A program made the position numbers and the translations under genes. The notes below the pieces were generated by a model, which was given only the letters and a program-made list of their open reading frames with translations, searched no databases and was not told the origin of the DNA. A DNA stretch of 64,000 nucleotides from JAEUMD01 sp036768475 (lineage in GTDB: Bacteria > Pseudomonadota > Alphaproteobacteria > Rhizobiales > Hyphomicrobiaceae), in the NCBI GenBank assembly GCA_036768475.1, contig DAIPMW010000012.1, positions 1 to 64,000 of the forward strand. Reading direction: 5' to 3'. Shown here in pieces: positions 20,050-29,278 of the stretch; position 1 is the stretch's first letter, and every line of letters starts with the position of its first letter.

Positions 20050-21060
20050 TCAGGCCGCTGGCACGACAGTTAGCACGATCTTGCCGATGTGTGCGCCGGC
20101 ATCGAGCCGCTCGTGGGCCTTGCCGGCGTCGCGCAGCGGGAATGTCGAATCCATGACGACCTTGAGGGTTTTGTTGGCGAGCAGCGGCAGCACGTTCTCC
20201 TCCAGTGCCCGCGCGATGCGCCCCTTCACCTCTGTCGGACGGATACGCAGCGTGGATCCGGTCACCGTCAGGCGCTTCAGCATGACGCGCATCAGGTCCA
20301 CTTCCACCTTCGATCCCTTCAGGAAGGCGATGTAAACGAGGCGGCCGTCGTCGCCCAGCGAGCGGATGTTCCGATCCACATAGTCGCCACCGACCATGTC
20401 AAGGATTACGTCCACACCGCGCTTGGCCGTCACGTCCTTGACGACCTCGACAAAGTCTTCCGACCGGTAATCGACTGCGCGATCTGCGCCCAGTTGCGTG
20501 CAGGCAGCGCATTTGTCTGGCGATCCGGCGGTTGCGATGACCTTGGCGCCGAACGCCTTGGCGAGCTGGATGGCAGTAACGCCGATGCCCGACGTGCCGC
20601 CGTGGATCATGAACCACTCACCGGGCTGCAGACCGGCACGCTCGAACACGTTTTGCCAGACGGTGAAGAACGTTTCCGGCACGGCCGCGGCTTCGACCAT
20701 GGAGAGGCCCGCCGGAAGGGGCAGCGTCGCCGGCTCCTCGGCAATGCAGTATTCGGCATAGCCGCCGCCGTTGACGAGGGCCATCACATTGTCGCCCGCC
20801 TTGAAGCGATCCGCACCTTCGCCACTGGCGGCGATCTCGCCGGCAACCTCCAGTCCCGGGATCGGCGAGTGGCCTTTCGGAGCGGGATAGAGCCCCTGCC
20901 GCTGTAGCACGTCCGGCCGGTTGATGCCCGCAGCGTGGACCTTGATCAGGACTTGTCCTGGACTTGGCTTTGGAACGTCGATCTGGCGCTGCACGAGAAC
21001 CTCCGGCCCGCCCTTGCCGTCGATTTCGATGGCAGTCATGGTATTGGGCAGCGTCGTCAT
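20050..21060 (-). CDS. NAD(P)H-quinone oxidoreductase (PIG3 family)
   Basis: 336-residue zinc-independent medium-chain reductase of the quinone oxidoreductase/PIG3 type. The GroES-like N-terminal half includes VHAAGINRPDVLQRQGLYP, and the Rossmann half contains MIHGGTSGIGVTAIQLAKAFGAKVIAT with the NADPH loop. No structural or catalytic zinc cysteines are present. It probably reduces quinones or enones in the cytosol. The ATG at 21060 is used. In many alphaproteobacteria this gene lies beside DUF1192 and DUF1465 genes, as here; it diverges from them. Confidence 0.92.
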   Translation of the reverse strand: MTTLPNTMTAIEIDGKGGPEVLVQRQIDVPKPSPGQVLIKVHAAGINRPDVLQRQGLYPAPKGHSPIPGLEVAGEIAASGEGADRFKAGDNVMALVNGGGYAEYCIAEEPATLPLPAGLSMVEAAAVPETFFTVWQNVFERAGLQPGEWFMIHGGTSGIGVTAIQLAKAFGAKVIATAGSPDKCAACTQLGADRAVDYRSEDFVEVVKDVTAKRGVDVILDMVGGDYVDRNIRSLGDDGRLVYIAFLKGSKVEVDLMRVMLKRLTVTGSTLRIRPTEVKGRIARALEENVLPLLANKTLKVVMDSTFPLRDAGKAHERLDAGAHIGKIVLTVVPAA

Positions 21061-21334
21061 GGCGGTCTCTCTTTGGATTGGTCATTGTCGCTGGGCAGGG
21101 CATTCGCCGGATTGCGCACGCCGTCACAAGTCCAGCCTGCGCGCACATGTGCCCGTAACGCCGCCCGATGACAAGCCCGCACGCGGTGCTCGCCGCGTGG
21201 ACATGACCAGACTGTGCTGGCATCGTTGAGCCAGATTAGGAAACCTGCAAGGCAGCGCGGGCAGGGTCGTGGGTCAGAATGGGACACAAACCAGCGCCAT
21301 CGCGCGAAATAAGCCTTGGGAATGGGAGAGCGAT

Positions 21335-21526
21335 ATGGATTGGGACGACGTGCGGCCAAAGCCGAAACCAGCGGCGATCGCAATCGGTGAGGATCTCGCA
21401 GGACTCTCCATTGCGGAGTTGGATCACCGGGTCGCTGCCCTTAAAGCCGAGATCGAGCGGGTCGAGGCGGAGTTGCAGAAGAAGCGGGCCCACGAGGTCG
21501 CAGCGAGTGCGCTGTTCAAGTCATGA
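21335..21526 (+). CDS. DUF1192 family protein
   Basis: Small 63-residue protein with an N-terminal MDWDDVRPKPKP motif and a predicted coiled coil (about residues 25-55, RVAALKAEIERVEAELQKK), typical of DUF1192. Function is unknown; it is conserved in Hyphomicrobiales beside the RcdA-family gene. The ATG at 21335 follows GGGAGAG; the frame is open from 21269. Confidence 0.85.
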   Translation: MDWDDVRPKPKPAAIAIGEDLAGLSIAELDHRVAALKAEIERVEAELQKKRAHEVAASALFKS

Positions 21527-21649
21527 GCACACAACGGACAGCGAAATTCGGCATTCGCGGGCTTTGCCACAGGGTCAAACATGTCTCGCGGACGCCGCCA
21601 ATGAAGTTCTGTTGCGCGTTCTTGGGGCGCGCGTTCACCCTTTACTAAC

Positions 21650-21764
21650 CAGGATCGCCTAGCCTGGAGGCATCCAGTGTCCTGGATCTCGAGTGACGCG
21701 ATGTCACTCTGTTTGACGCCTCCCTGTTCACTTTCGAGCCGCTTCCAAGGCGGCTCATTTTTTT
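21650..21764 (+). ncRNA. Candidate structured small RNA
   Basis: A compact structured element with its own terminator. GGAGGC (21666-21671) pairs with GCCTCC (21718-21723) and encloses two perfect hairpins: ATCCAG/CTGGAT (21672-21677 with 21682-21687) and GAGTGAC/GTCACTC (21691-21697 with 21703-21709). A third hairpin followed by seven T's forms the terminator. No coding frame explains it. The architecture and its place beside DUF1192/DUF1465 genes suggest a conserved alphaproteobacterial trans-acting sRNA, possibly the suhB/EcpR1 group, which I cannot confirm. The 5' end is estimated; a TACTAA -10-like site lies at 21642-21647. Confidence 0.65.
21736..21764 (+). terminator. Rho-independent terminator of the small RNA
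   Basis: Stem GAGCCGC (21736-21742) with GCGGCTC (21750-21756), 7-base loop, followed by A and seven T's. Confidence 0.9.
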
Positions 21765-21933
21765 ATCAATCGCCAATGCGGCGCTGGAATTGCATGGAGG
21801 CTGGTCTGTCCATACCCGGACAGGACGACTGTCACGAAACGACCCGAATTGAGCGTCTTGTTAACTATGGCCAGTTAGGTTGGTTTCGGTGTACAGGGTA
21901 ACGAATGGGTTTCAGTTTGTGTCACGGCGTAAC

Positions 21934-22485
21934 ATGATGAAAGAGTCGCGTATTTCCGAAGATCTTGCGAGCGATGGTGTCACCGTTTCGTTCGGCGAGC
22001 GGTTCCAGGCATCGGGCCAATTCGATCAGGTCTTCAAGGAAGGGATGCAGCTTGTCGAGACGACGGCTGCCTATCTCGATGGACAGGGGCGGCGCGAAGC
22101 CAAGACGCTCAAGCCGCCCGCCAGCGTTCTCTATGCAACTGAAAGCATGCGGCTTACGACGCGGCTGCTCGATCTTGCCTCGTGGCTGCTCGTCCGCCGT
22201 GCCCTGAAGGAAGGTGAGATCACCGCCGAGGAGGCCAAGCACAAGCGCCAGCGCCTCAAACTCAAGGCGATCGGCCGTCCCTCCCACATCAAAGGCTACT
22301 CGGATCTGCCCGAGGGCCTGCGCCGCCTCATCGAAGAGAGCTTCAAGCTGCATGACCGCGTCGTCCAGCTCGACAGGGCCATGCAGGACCCGCAAGTCGA
22401 GAGCAACGTCGTGCCGCTCGTCGCCAATCCCGTCGCCGAACAAATGAGCCTTCTCACCCGTGCATTTGCCGTCAAGGCTGGTTGA
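21934..22485 (+). CDS. DUF1465 / RcdA-family protein
   Basis: 183-residue helical protein of DUF1465 (PF07323), the family that includes Caulobacter RcdA, an adaptor helping ClpXP degrade the cell-cycle regulator CtrA. Family features seen are FGERFQASGQFDQVFKEGM near the N-terminus, the central TTRLLDLASWLLVRRALKEGE, and GYSDLPEGLRRLIEESFKLHDRV. The C-terminal tail is short. Whether it acts as RcdA here is inferred from family only. Start ATG at 21934 (21937 equally possible). The candidate small RNA lies 170 bases upstream; rpmE converges. Confidence 0.88.
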   Translation: MMKESRISEDLASDGVTVSFGERFQASGQFDQVFKEGMQLVETTAAYLDGQGRREAKTLKPPASVLYATESMRLTTRLLDLASWLLVRRALKEGEITAEEAKHKRQRLKLKAIGRPSHIKGYSDLPEGLRRLIEESFKLHDRVVQLDRAMQDPQVESNVVPLVANPVAEQMSLLTRAFAVKAG

Positions 22486-22526
22486 GGCCGCCGGCTGCCG
22501 GGACCGGCGACAACGCATCGCAGAAC

Positions 22527-22554
22527 AAAAAAGGCCCGGAGAACTCCGGGCCTT
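22527..22554 (-). terminator. rpmE rho-independent terminator
   Basis: 10-bp perfect stem (22531-22540 with 22545-22554), GAAC loop, followed on the minus strand by six T's. It lies 47 bases past the rpmE stop and may also end the opposing DUF1465 transcript, though less well. Confidence 0.88.
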
Positions 22555-22601
22555 CGTCATTTGGGCATTGGCCGGCCTGCAGCGCGGACCAGGGACGAGG
22601 C

Positions 22602-22826
22602 TCAGAAGAGGCCCTCGAACTTTTTCTTGAACTTCGACACGCGGCCTGCACGGTCCATCAGCTTTGTGTCGCCGCCGGTCCAGGCCGGGTGCGAGGAAGG
22701 GTCGATGTCCAGTTGGAGGGTGTCGCCCTCCTTGCCGTAGGTCGAATAGGTCATGAACTCTGTGCCGTCCGTCATCACCACCTTGATATGGTGGTAGTTC
22801 GGGTGCAGATCTGCGTCTTTCTTCAT
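22602..22826 (-). CDS. rpmE: 50S ribosomal protein L31
   Basis: 74-residue L31. MKKDADLHPNYHHIKVVMTDGTEF and SSHPAWTGG match alphaproteobacterial L31; the zinc-binding cysteine pair of C+ types is absent, as is common in this class. The ATG at 22826 is the family start (the open frame to 22994 has no similarity). It is a single-gene unit with a strong terminator. Confidence 0.96.
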   Translation of the reverse strand: MKKDADLHPNYHHIKVVMTDGTEFMTYSTYGKEGDTLQLDIDPSSHPAWTGGDTKLMDRAGRVSKFKKKFEGLF

Positions 22827-23236
22827 TGGTCTGGCTCCGCGCCGCAAAACAGGGGGCCGGTCCGGTGGCATGACCGCGGCAGCGACCCAGGATCTGTCGG
22901 GAAATCGAATGTGCCCTCTCATAGTCCCTTTCCCCGGCTGTTTCAAGCGTCCGGGAGGTGGCTTTACGGGGCCGCGCCCCGCGCCCCGGCCCAACCGGCG
23001 CGCAAAAAGCGGCGCTCAGGGGGCAGGTCAGCGGGGAACGGCATAATTCCTTGAGATGATAGCGCTCGTAGGGCATGTTCGCGCCAACCCCGCCCGGTCG
23101 CGGTCCTTGAACATGCTGACCTTGCTGTGCTGCCGGCACTGCCCGTAGCCACGAGCGCGAAGCGTTGCCGCGGACCATACCATCGGATCGGAGCCGGACA
23201 GAGAACAGACGAAAGCCCCAGGCAAGAGTTGCGATT
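22827..23236. other. Divergent intergenic region rpmE / ABC exporter
   Basis: It must hold both promoters. No clear hairpin, riboswitch or small gene was seen. SRP RNA and tRNA signatures were looked for and not found. Confidence 0.4.
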
Positions 23237-25063
23237 TTGAAATCACGTTCCAAGACAGACGTCACCTTATCGGTAACCGCCACCGGAACCGAGGGCGAAG
23301 CAACCGATAAGCGCAAGTCCTTGCGCCCGCTGCTGGCCATCAAGCCCTATGTCATGCAGCATCCCGCGATGCTGGCCGCGGCGTTTATCGCCCTTGTCGT
23401 CTCGGCGGGCGCCATGCTCGTCGTGCCAATGGCCGTCCGCCGCATGATCGATTACGGCTTCGGCTCGGACGATGGCGCGTTGATCAACCAGTACTTCAGC
23501 ATGTTGATCGTCATCGGCACGGTGCTGGCCGTTGCCAGCGCCTCGCGCTTCTATTTCGTCAACTGGCTCGGTGAACGTGTCGTCGCCGATCTGCGCACCG
23601 ATGTCTTCAAGCACCTGACGCGGCTTGGCCCGGCTTTCTTCGAGCGGACCCATTCGGGCGAGGTGATGAGCCGCCTTACCGCCGACGCCACACAGATCAA
23701 GGCAGCCGCCGGCACCGTCCTCAGTCAGGCACTGCGAAATGTCATTATGCTCATCGGTGCACTTGTCATGATGTTCGTGACGAGCCCCGGACTGTCGACG
23801 ATGGTGCTGATCGCCATTCCCGCGATTGTGCTGCCGCTGATGGCCTATGGCCGCGTCGTGCGCCGACTGTCGCGCGAGGCGCAGGACAGCCTCGCCGAGG
23901 CCTCTGCCTACGCGAGCGAGAATCTCGTCGCCGTGCGCACCATGCAGGCCTTCGCGCACGAGGCTGCCGTGACGAAGCGCTTTGGCAGCGCCGTCGAGGA
24001 CACGTTCTTGAGTGCGCGCCGGCGTCTCAAGGCCCGGGCAGGCTTGACCGCCATGGCGATCTTCCTCGTCGTCGCCTCGATCACCGCCGTGCTGTGGTTC
24101 GGTGCATCCGCAGTCGTCTCCGGTGAGATGACGGGGGGGCGTCTCGGCCAGTTCGTGCTTTATGCCTTGTTTGCAGCTGGCGCGATGGCTGAGCTATCGG
24201 AGGTTTGGGGCGAGATCAGCCAGGCTGCAGGTGCGGCCGAGCGCCTTTCGGAACTCCTTGCCGAAGTGCCCGAGATTCGCTCGCCCGAGCACCCCATTGC
24301 GCTGCCGACCCCGCCAAAAGGCGAAATCGCGTTGAGCGAAGTTTCCTTCGCCTATCCATCGCGTCCCGATGCGCATGCGCTCAAGAATTTCTCGCTGCGT
24401 GTGAATCCGGGTGAAACCGTGGCCGTGGTGGGGCCGTCGGGTGCTGGCAAGTCGACGCTGTTCGCTCTGCTGCTTCGCTTCTTCGATCCGCAGTCGGGCC
24501 GCGTTGAGGTCGATGGTGTGGACGTGAAGAATGCCGATCTCGATGCCTTGCGCCAGCGCATCGCCCTGGTCCCGCAGGATGTTGCACTGTTCGCCGATAC
24601 GATTGCGGCCAACATCGCCTACGGCTCGAAGGGGGCGATCCAGTCCGATATCGAGGCGGCCGCCCGCGCCGCCCAGGCGGACGCCTTCATTCGCAGCCTG
24701 CCCGAGGGCTATCAGACACGGCTTGGCGAACGGGGCGTGACGCTGTCAGGCGGGCAGCGCCAGCGTATCGCCATTGCACGGGCGATCCTGAAGGACGCGC
24801 CCATCCTGCTGCTCGACGAGGCGACGAGCGCGCTTGATGCGGAGAACGAGGTTCTGGTGCAGCAAGCCCTTGAGCGCGTCATGCAGGGTCGTACCACGCT
24901 GGTCATCGCACACCGTCTCGCCACCGTGCAGAAGGCCGACCGTATCATCGTCATGGACGAGGGCCGTATCGTCGAAGAGGGAACGCATTCGAGGCTCGCA
25001 AAATCCTCCGGTCTTTACGCGCGCCTTGCCGAGCTGCAGTTCGGCGGTGAGGCGGCCGAATAA
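23237..25063 (+). CDS. ABC exporter, fused permease and ATPase
   Basis: Half-transporter of the MsbA/LmrA-type exporter family (about 608 residues). Six membrane segments lie in the first 310 residues, followed by a nucleotide-binding domain with Walker A GPSGAGKST, Q-loop LVPQDVALF, signature LSGGQRQR and Walker B ILLLDEATS, then the H-loop VIAHRLATV. It should homodimerise and export a lipid or hydrophobic compound. No ATG fits the start; a TTG at 23237 is preferred, with a TTG at 23165 as the alternative, so the start is uncertain. It lies downstream of divergent rpmE, an arrangement common in Hyphomicrobiales. Confidence 0.9.
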   Translation: MKSRSKTDVTLSVTATGTEGEATDKRKSLRPLLAIKPYVMQHPAMLAAAFIALVVSAGAMLVVPMAVRRMIDYGFGSDDGALINQYFSMLIVIGTVLAVASASRFYFVNWLGERVVADLRTDVFKHLTRLGPAFFERTHSGEVMSRLTADATQIKAAAGTVLSQALRNVIMLIGALVMMFVTSPGLSTMVLIAIPAIVLPLMAYGRVVRRLSREAQDSLAEASAYASENLVAVRTMQAFAHEAAVTKRFGSAVEDTFLSARRRLKARAGLTAMAIFLVVASITAVLWFGASAVVSGEMTGGRLGQFVLYALFAAGAMAELSEVWGEISQAAGAAERLSELLAEVPEIRSPEHPIALPTPPKGEIALSEVSFAYPSRPDAHALKNFSLRVNPGETVAVVGPSGAGKSTLFALLLRFFDPQSGRVEVDGVDVKNADLDALRQRIALVPQDVALFADTIAANIAYGSKGAIQSDIEAAARAAQADAFIRSLPEGYQTRLGERGVTLSGGQRQRIAIARAILKDAPILLLDEATSALDAENEVLVQQALERVMQGRTTLVIAHRLATVQKADRIIVMDEGRIVEEGTHSRLAKSSGLYARLAELQFGGEAAE

Positions 25064-25245
25064 TCGTTCGATAGTCGCTCGATTAATAATACGAGACGGC
25101 CCGGTGCGGTGGGACGGCGTGTCGCGCGTGCATCGCTGCGCCGCCGTGGTGCCTGTGTGGCCTGTGACGGGGCGACAAAACGGCCGCTTTCCGCTATGTG
25201 CTGTTGAGCTTGGAGGGACTGAACCTTCTCCATGGAGCTTGCGTC

Positions 25246-27084
25246 ATGGCCGACAGCCGCTCGACCGGGATCTCAGTGTGGGGCCGCATTGCCGACTATC
25301 TGTTCGGCCGTAATTCGCTCATCGGCATCGCCTCGCTGATGCTGCTCGTTATTTCGGGCTACGCGACGTGGAGCGGCATGGCCGACTTCATCATCGGTGT
25401 CTCGACCTCTCCGGCCGCCGCCCATGGACGCGAGATCGTCGGCGGTCTTTCCGTCTCCAATGAGATTCTCGTCATCGCCGTCGTGATTGCGCTCACGTTC
25501 TTGATGTGGCTCGCGCTGCGCGAGACGTTCGGCTACAAGCGCTCGTTCGGCGAGCGGCTGATCACGTTCCCGCTCTATCTTTTCCTCGCACTCTGGTCGA
25601 TCGGCTTCGGCTATGGCTTCTGGTGGAGTCTGATCGCGGGAGAAGAAGCGACGCGAACCAGCCTCGCCGCCTTGCAGGAGGATGCGCGCGATGCCGGCAA
25701 TGCGGTGGCCGCACGCCTCGATGCCGTCAAGTCGCAGCTCGACAATGTGGTCGTGTGGTCGGAAAGCCAGATGAGCCGCGAGGAAACAAGCGGCGGCAGC
25801 TGCGGCGTCTCGTCGGGTGCGGGCCGCGGGCCTCTGTACAATGCGCGCCGCTCCGTCCGCGACGGCGTTGCCTCACTGCGCGATGGCATTCAGCGTTCCT
25901 GGCTCGAGCCCGTGCAGGCCGATATTCAGCTTCTCCAGCAGTCAGCGGCAAGCCTGACCGGCGAAACCGTCGAAGCGCGCCAGCGCGAGTTCGAGTCGCG
26001 GGCAAGTCAGGTTCGCTCGCGTGCGAAAAATATCGCCGCGCGCTCCAACGAACTGGGGCAGTCGACAGCAGCCGAAATGCGTGCATTGGCCGATGCCGTT
26101 GACACGGCGCCCGGAAAAGCGGGCTTCACCTGTTACGATCCAACGCTCGCACAGCGCTTGAGGCAGGCCGCCGAACAAGCCGCTGCACCCGCCGAGCTGA
26201 AACTGCGTGCTGCTGCATTTACCGAAGGCCCCGCCGGCGTTGCCAACGCTATCAAGAACCTCTGGGCCAATATCGGTGCCTACGCGGGAAGCCTCATAAA
26301 CTATGTCACGAGCGGCGGTCAGGTTTCACCCAACCGTACCACGGGCGGCGAGCCGATCACGGGCCGTGATCTGATCGCGCTGCTCGCAACACTGGGCATC
26401 GATCTGGGCCTGTTCGCACTGACAGCATTGAACCCACCGGCAACGCCGCCGGCGCGCCACATGCCCACTGCCGCTGTCATTCGCCAGATACGGCAGGCGA
26501 TGAACACTGCGATTTCGCGTATTCCCGGAAGCGATCCGGAGAAGAAGCTGGAATGGGTAAGGCGCCACTTCATCCATCACAACAAGGCATCCTATTTCAT
26601 CATCCCCAACCTCTATAGTTGCGATCCCGACAACGAGGACGAGGCGGTGCGCGCACTCGCCATGAATCAACTGGCCGGCGTGTTCGACGATCTCGATCTG
26701 GTGCGCTGGCCGAGGCGCCGCACATGGTGGCGGCCCTTCCAGAACAACGAGTTGGAGCAGCTCAAGGCAGAGGAGAAATTCTTGAGCGACACCGACCTCA
26801 CCGAGATACGCAAGGATCACATCAAGTGGCTTGAGAAACAGGGGATAGAAGTTAGCGATGCCCAATCCAAGGAATTCAGGGAAGCGCGTCCATTGCGCAA
26901 CCACGGTCTTTTCTCGAAGGCGGAGCGGGCGCTGACCATCGCCGAGTGGAGCAAGGGTGCACGGCGCGACATCGAGATTTTCCGCATCGTTGACCAGGAG
27001 GGGCTGACGCCGCTGCTGATGGTGCTCAATGAGCCCTATGACGAGCACAAACATCTGGCGGCCGACAACGCGGCAACGGCCTGA
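25246..27084 (+). CDS. Unknown coiled-coil membrane protein
   Basis: I do not recognise this 612-residue protein. Three hydrophobic segments occur early (about residues 25-45, 75-97 and 108-130) and one later (about 380-402). Between them is a long helical, probably coiled-coil region (about 135-340) with an internal cysteine-containing loop. The C-terminal 190 residues are soluble, charged and probably cytoplasmic. The ATG at 25246 is used. It follows the ABC exporter on the same strand after 180 bases and precedes cbbR (convergent). Topology suggests an envelope organising or sensing protein, but this is only inference. Confidence 0.65.
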   Translation: MADSRSTGISVWGRIADYLFGRNSLIGIASLMLLVISGYATWSGMADFIIGVSTSPAAAHGREIVGGLSVSNEILVIAVVIALTFLMWLALRETFGYKRSFGERLITFPLYLFLALWSIGFGYGFWWSLIAGEEATRTSLAALQEDARDAGNAVAARLDAVKSQLDNVVVWSESQMSREETSGGSCGVSSGAGRGPLYNARRSVRDGVASLRDGIQRSWLEPVQADIQLLQQSAASLTGETVEARQREFESRASQVRSRAKNIAARSNELGQSTAAEMRALADAVDTAPGKAGFTCYDPTLAQRLRQAAEQAAAPAELKLRAAAFTEGPAGVANAIKNLWANIGAYAGSLINYVTSGGQVSPNRTTGGEPITGRDLIALLATLGIDLGLFALTALNPPATPPARHMPTAAVIRQIRQAMNTAISRIPGSDPEKKLEWVRRHFIHHNKASYFIIPNLYSCDPDNEDEAVRALAMNQLAGVFDDLDLVRWPRRRTWWRPFQNNELEQLKAEEKFLSDTDLTEIRKDHIKWLEKQGIEVSDAQSKEFREARPLRNHGLFSKAERALTIAEWSKGARRDIEIFRIVDQEGLTPLLMVLNEPYDEHKHLAADNAATA

Positions 27085-27124
27085 GGCGTGTGCGGCACAT
27101 GATGCAGTCGATATGGCCCATACA

Positions 27125-28063
27125 TCAGTGCATGCGTGGCAGGAAGTCCTTACCCCGCGTCGTCAGGTAGTCCCAGAGCATCTCGGTCGCCGGAAGCAGC
27201 CGTTTGTCGGCGCGGCGGACCGCGAACCAGCTACGCATCGCGGGCAAGCCCCTCACGTCCAGCACCGCAAGTTGCCGCGCATTCAGTTCCAGTCCCACAG
27301 TGTGCGCCGACAGGAATGCTATTCCCATGCCCGCCATAACCGCCTGCTTGATCGTCTCATTCGATCCGATCTCCATGGCAATGCGCGGCGCTGCGTCCGC
27401 TTCGTCGAACAGACGCTCCATCAGCAGCCGGGTGCCCGAACCGTACTCGCGAACCAGCCACTTCTCCTGCGCCAGCTGCGCAAGCCGCAAGCCCTTCTTG
27501 CGCACCAGCGGATGATCGGTGGGTGCGATGACGACATGAGGGTGTGCGCCAATCACCTTCGTGACGAGATCGATGTGGTCTGGCGGTCGGCCCATGATCA
27601 CGATGTCACGGTGGAATCGCTCCAGTTCGCTGACGATGTCGGCGCGGTTCCCTACGAAAAGGTCGATGTCGATGTTGGGATGCTGGCGGGTGAACGCGGC
27701 AAAAGCGCGCGGCGCGAAGTACTTCGCCGTGCTCACCACACCTACCGAGACCCGCCCGCCTTTACCTTGACGCAGCGCCTGCAATGCCTCCGAGCACTCG
27801 GCAATCGCGCTTTCGATCTTGGCGGCGGTCGCCAGGATTTCCGCACCAGCGGGCGTCGTCAGCAGCCCCTCGGGCGCACGCTCCAAGACCGGTAATCCGG
27901 CCTCCTCCTCGATAATTTTCAGCTGCAGCGCGATTGCAGGGGGCGTTACATTGAGCCGCCCGGCAGCCGCCACGTTGCTCCCCTCCTCAATCACGGCGGT
28001 GAGCGCACGAAGCTGCTTCAGGGTGATGCCTGCCAGAGGCTTGCGTGAAGTTTTTCTTTCCAT
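27125..28063 (-). CDS. cbbR: LysR-type regulator CbbR
   Basis: 312-residue LysR-family regulator, predicted to activate the divergent cbb operon in response to metabolites such as RuBP or NADPH. The winged helix-turn-helix is at residues about 10-70 (LKQLRALTAVIEEGSNVAAAGRLNVTPPA; here the usual S in the recognition helix is T), followed by a periplasmic-binding-like effector domain. Its position, back-to-back with cbbF with a 143-base gap, is the classic CbbR arrangement. The ATG at 28063 is used (frame open to 28102). An imperfect palindrome in the gap is a candidate operator. Confidence 0.92.
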   Translation of the reverse strand: MERKTSRKPLAGITLKQLRALTAVIEEGSNVAAAGRLNVTPPAIALQLKIIEEEAGLPVLERAPEGLLTTPAGAEILATAAKIESAIAECSEALQALRQGKGGRVSVGVVSTAKYFAPRAFAAFTRQHPNIDIDLFVGNRADIVSELERFHRDIVIMGRPPDHIDLVTKVIGAHPHVVIAPTDHPLVRKKGLRLAQLAQEKWLVREYGSGTRLLMERLFDEADAAPRIAMEIGSNETIKQAVMAGMGIAFLSAHTVGLELNARQLAVLDVRGLPAMRSWFAVRRADKRLLPATEMLWDYLTTRGKDFLPRMH

Positions 28064-28084
28064 GCAGGAAAGTTTATTCAGTTT

Positions 28085-28101
28085 TGCTTGCCGGCACAGC
28101 A
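28085..28101. promoter_or_regulatory. Candidate CbbR operator
   Basis: An imperfect palindrome, TGCTTGCCGGCACAGCA, lies between cbbR and cbbF, 22 bases from the cbbR start. LysR operators are usually short dyads in such gaps, but this one does not cleanly fit the T-N11-A rule, so the assignment is tentative. Confidence 0.3.
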
Positions 28102-28206
28102 TCTCATATTGTCGCGCTCAACAAACCGCCGCGTCAGTCGGTGGATGAAAGCCGTCCTTGAAATTCGAGCAAATCGAAGCGGGCCGGCAACTTTAGGGAG
28201 ACCGAA

Positions 28207-29265
28207 TTGGGCTACGCTATCGAAACCCTGGGAATGCATTTGGCAGCTTGGAGCAAAGCCGGTGGCCGCGAAGACGTCGCCGAGACGGTCATGGCGCTCG
28301 CTGCCGGCGCGCGCGATCTGTCTGCGAAAGTCGCCGTAGGTCCGCTGCTTGCCGACATGGCGGCCCTGACCGGGAACGGCGCTGCCGGCATCGCCGGCGG
28401 CGATCAGCAGAAGAGACTGGACCTGGAGGCGCATACGCTGTTTCGCGCCAGTCTTGAGTCCTCACCTGTCGCCGTCTTCGGATCGGAGGAGCACGATACC
28501 GCTGAAGTGCTTGATGCTTCCAAGCCGCTCGCGGTCGCGATCGATCCATTGGACGGTTCGTCCAACATCGACACCAATCTTTCCATCGGCACCATCTTTG
28601 CGATCTTTCCCGTTCCGGCTTCCGGAACCGGCGGCGACGATACGGCGCTGTTGCAGCCGGGGCGCGACCAGCTCGCGGCGGGATTTTTCATCTATGGGCC
28701 GCAGACCGCGCTGGTAGTGACGCTGCGCCGGGGCACCCACATCTTCACGCTCGATCCGCAGGAAGGGGTCTTCTACCTGACAAAAGCCAACGTGAAGGTG
28801 CCGCACGAGAGCAACGAGTACGCCATCAACGCTTCGAACTACCGACACTGGCCGGTCGCCATCCGCGATTACATCGATGACCTCATTGCCGGATCGTCCG
28901 GACCGCGCGGGAAGGATTTCAACATGCGCTGGGTCGCCTCGATGGTGGCGGAGGCCTATCGCATCATGGCCCGCGGCGGCATCTATCTCTATCCGCGCGA
29001 CGCGCGACATGGATACGAGAACGGCCGGCTGCGCCTAGTCTATGAGGCCAACCCGATGGCCCTGATCTTTGAGGAGGCCGGCGGCGCCGCGACCGACGGG
29101 GTGAATCGGATCCTCGATATATTGCCGACCAGCCTGCATCAGCGTGTGCCGCTCGTGTTTGGCTCGGACGATAAGGTGAAGCGCGTCGCGCGTTACCATT
29201 CCGACGCGCCCGAACGCCATCGCTCCCAACCGCTCTTCGCAGAGCGTGGCCTTTTTCGGATCTGA
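28207..29265 (+). CDS. cbbF: Class I fructose-1,6-bisphosphatase
   Basis: Hydrolyses fructose-1,6-bisphosphate (and in autotrophs often sedoheptulose-1,7-bisphosphate) in the Calvin cycle. Class I FBPase motifs are the metal site AIDPLDGSSNIDTN (about residues 114-127) and GGIYLYPRDAR with the following ENGRLRLVYEANPMA active-site segment. 352 residues, typical. The start is a TTG at 28207 with GGGAG 7 bases upstream; an ATG at 28234 would remove conserved N-terminal residues. First gene of the cbb operon, 13 bases before cbbP. Confidence 0.95.
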   Translation: MGYAIETLGMHLAAWSKAGGREDVAETVMALAAGARDLSAKVAVGPLLADMAALTGNGAAGIAGGDQQKRLDLEAHTLFRASLESSPVAVFGSEEHDTAEVLDASKPLAVAIDPLDGSSNIDTNLSIGTIFAIFPVPASGTGGDDTALLQPGRDQLAAGFFIYGPQTALVVTLRRGTHIFTLDPQEGVFYLTKANVKVPHESNEYAINASNYRHWPVAIRDYIDDLIAGSSGPRGKDFNMRWVASMVAEAYRIMARGGIYLYPRDARHGYENGRLRLVYEANPMALIFEEAGGAATDGVNRILDILPTSLHQRVPLVFGSDDKVKRVARYHSDAPERHRSQPLFAERGLFRI

Positions 29266-29278
29266 CGGGGGCATTCGA

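Noticed and set aside
22827..23236. Possible SRP RNA or tRNA in the rpmE upstream gap
   Set aside because: No GGAAGG-type SRP loop or T-loop consensus on either strand.
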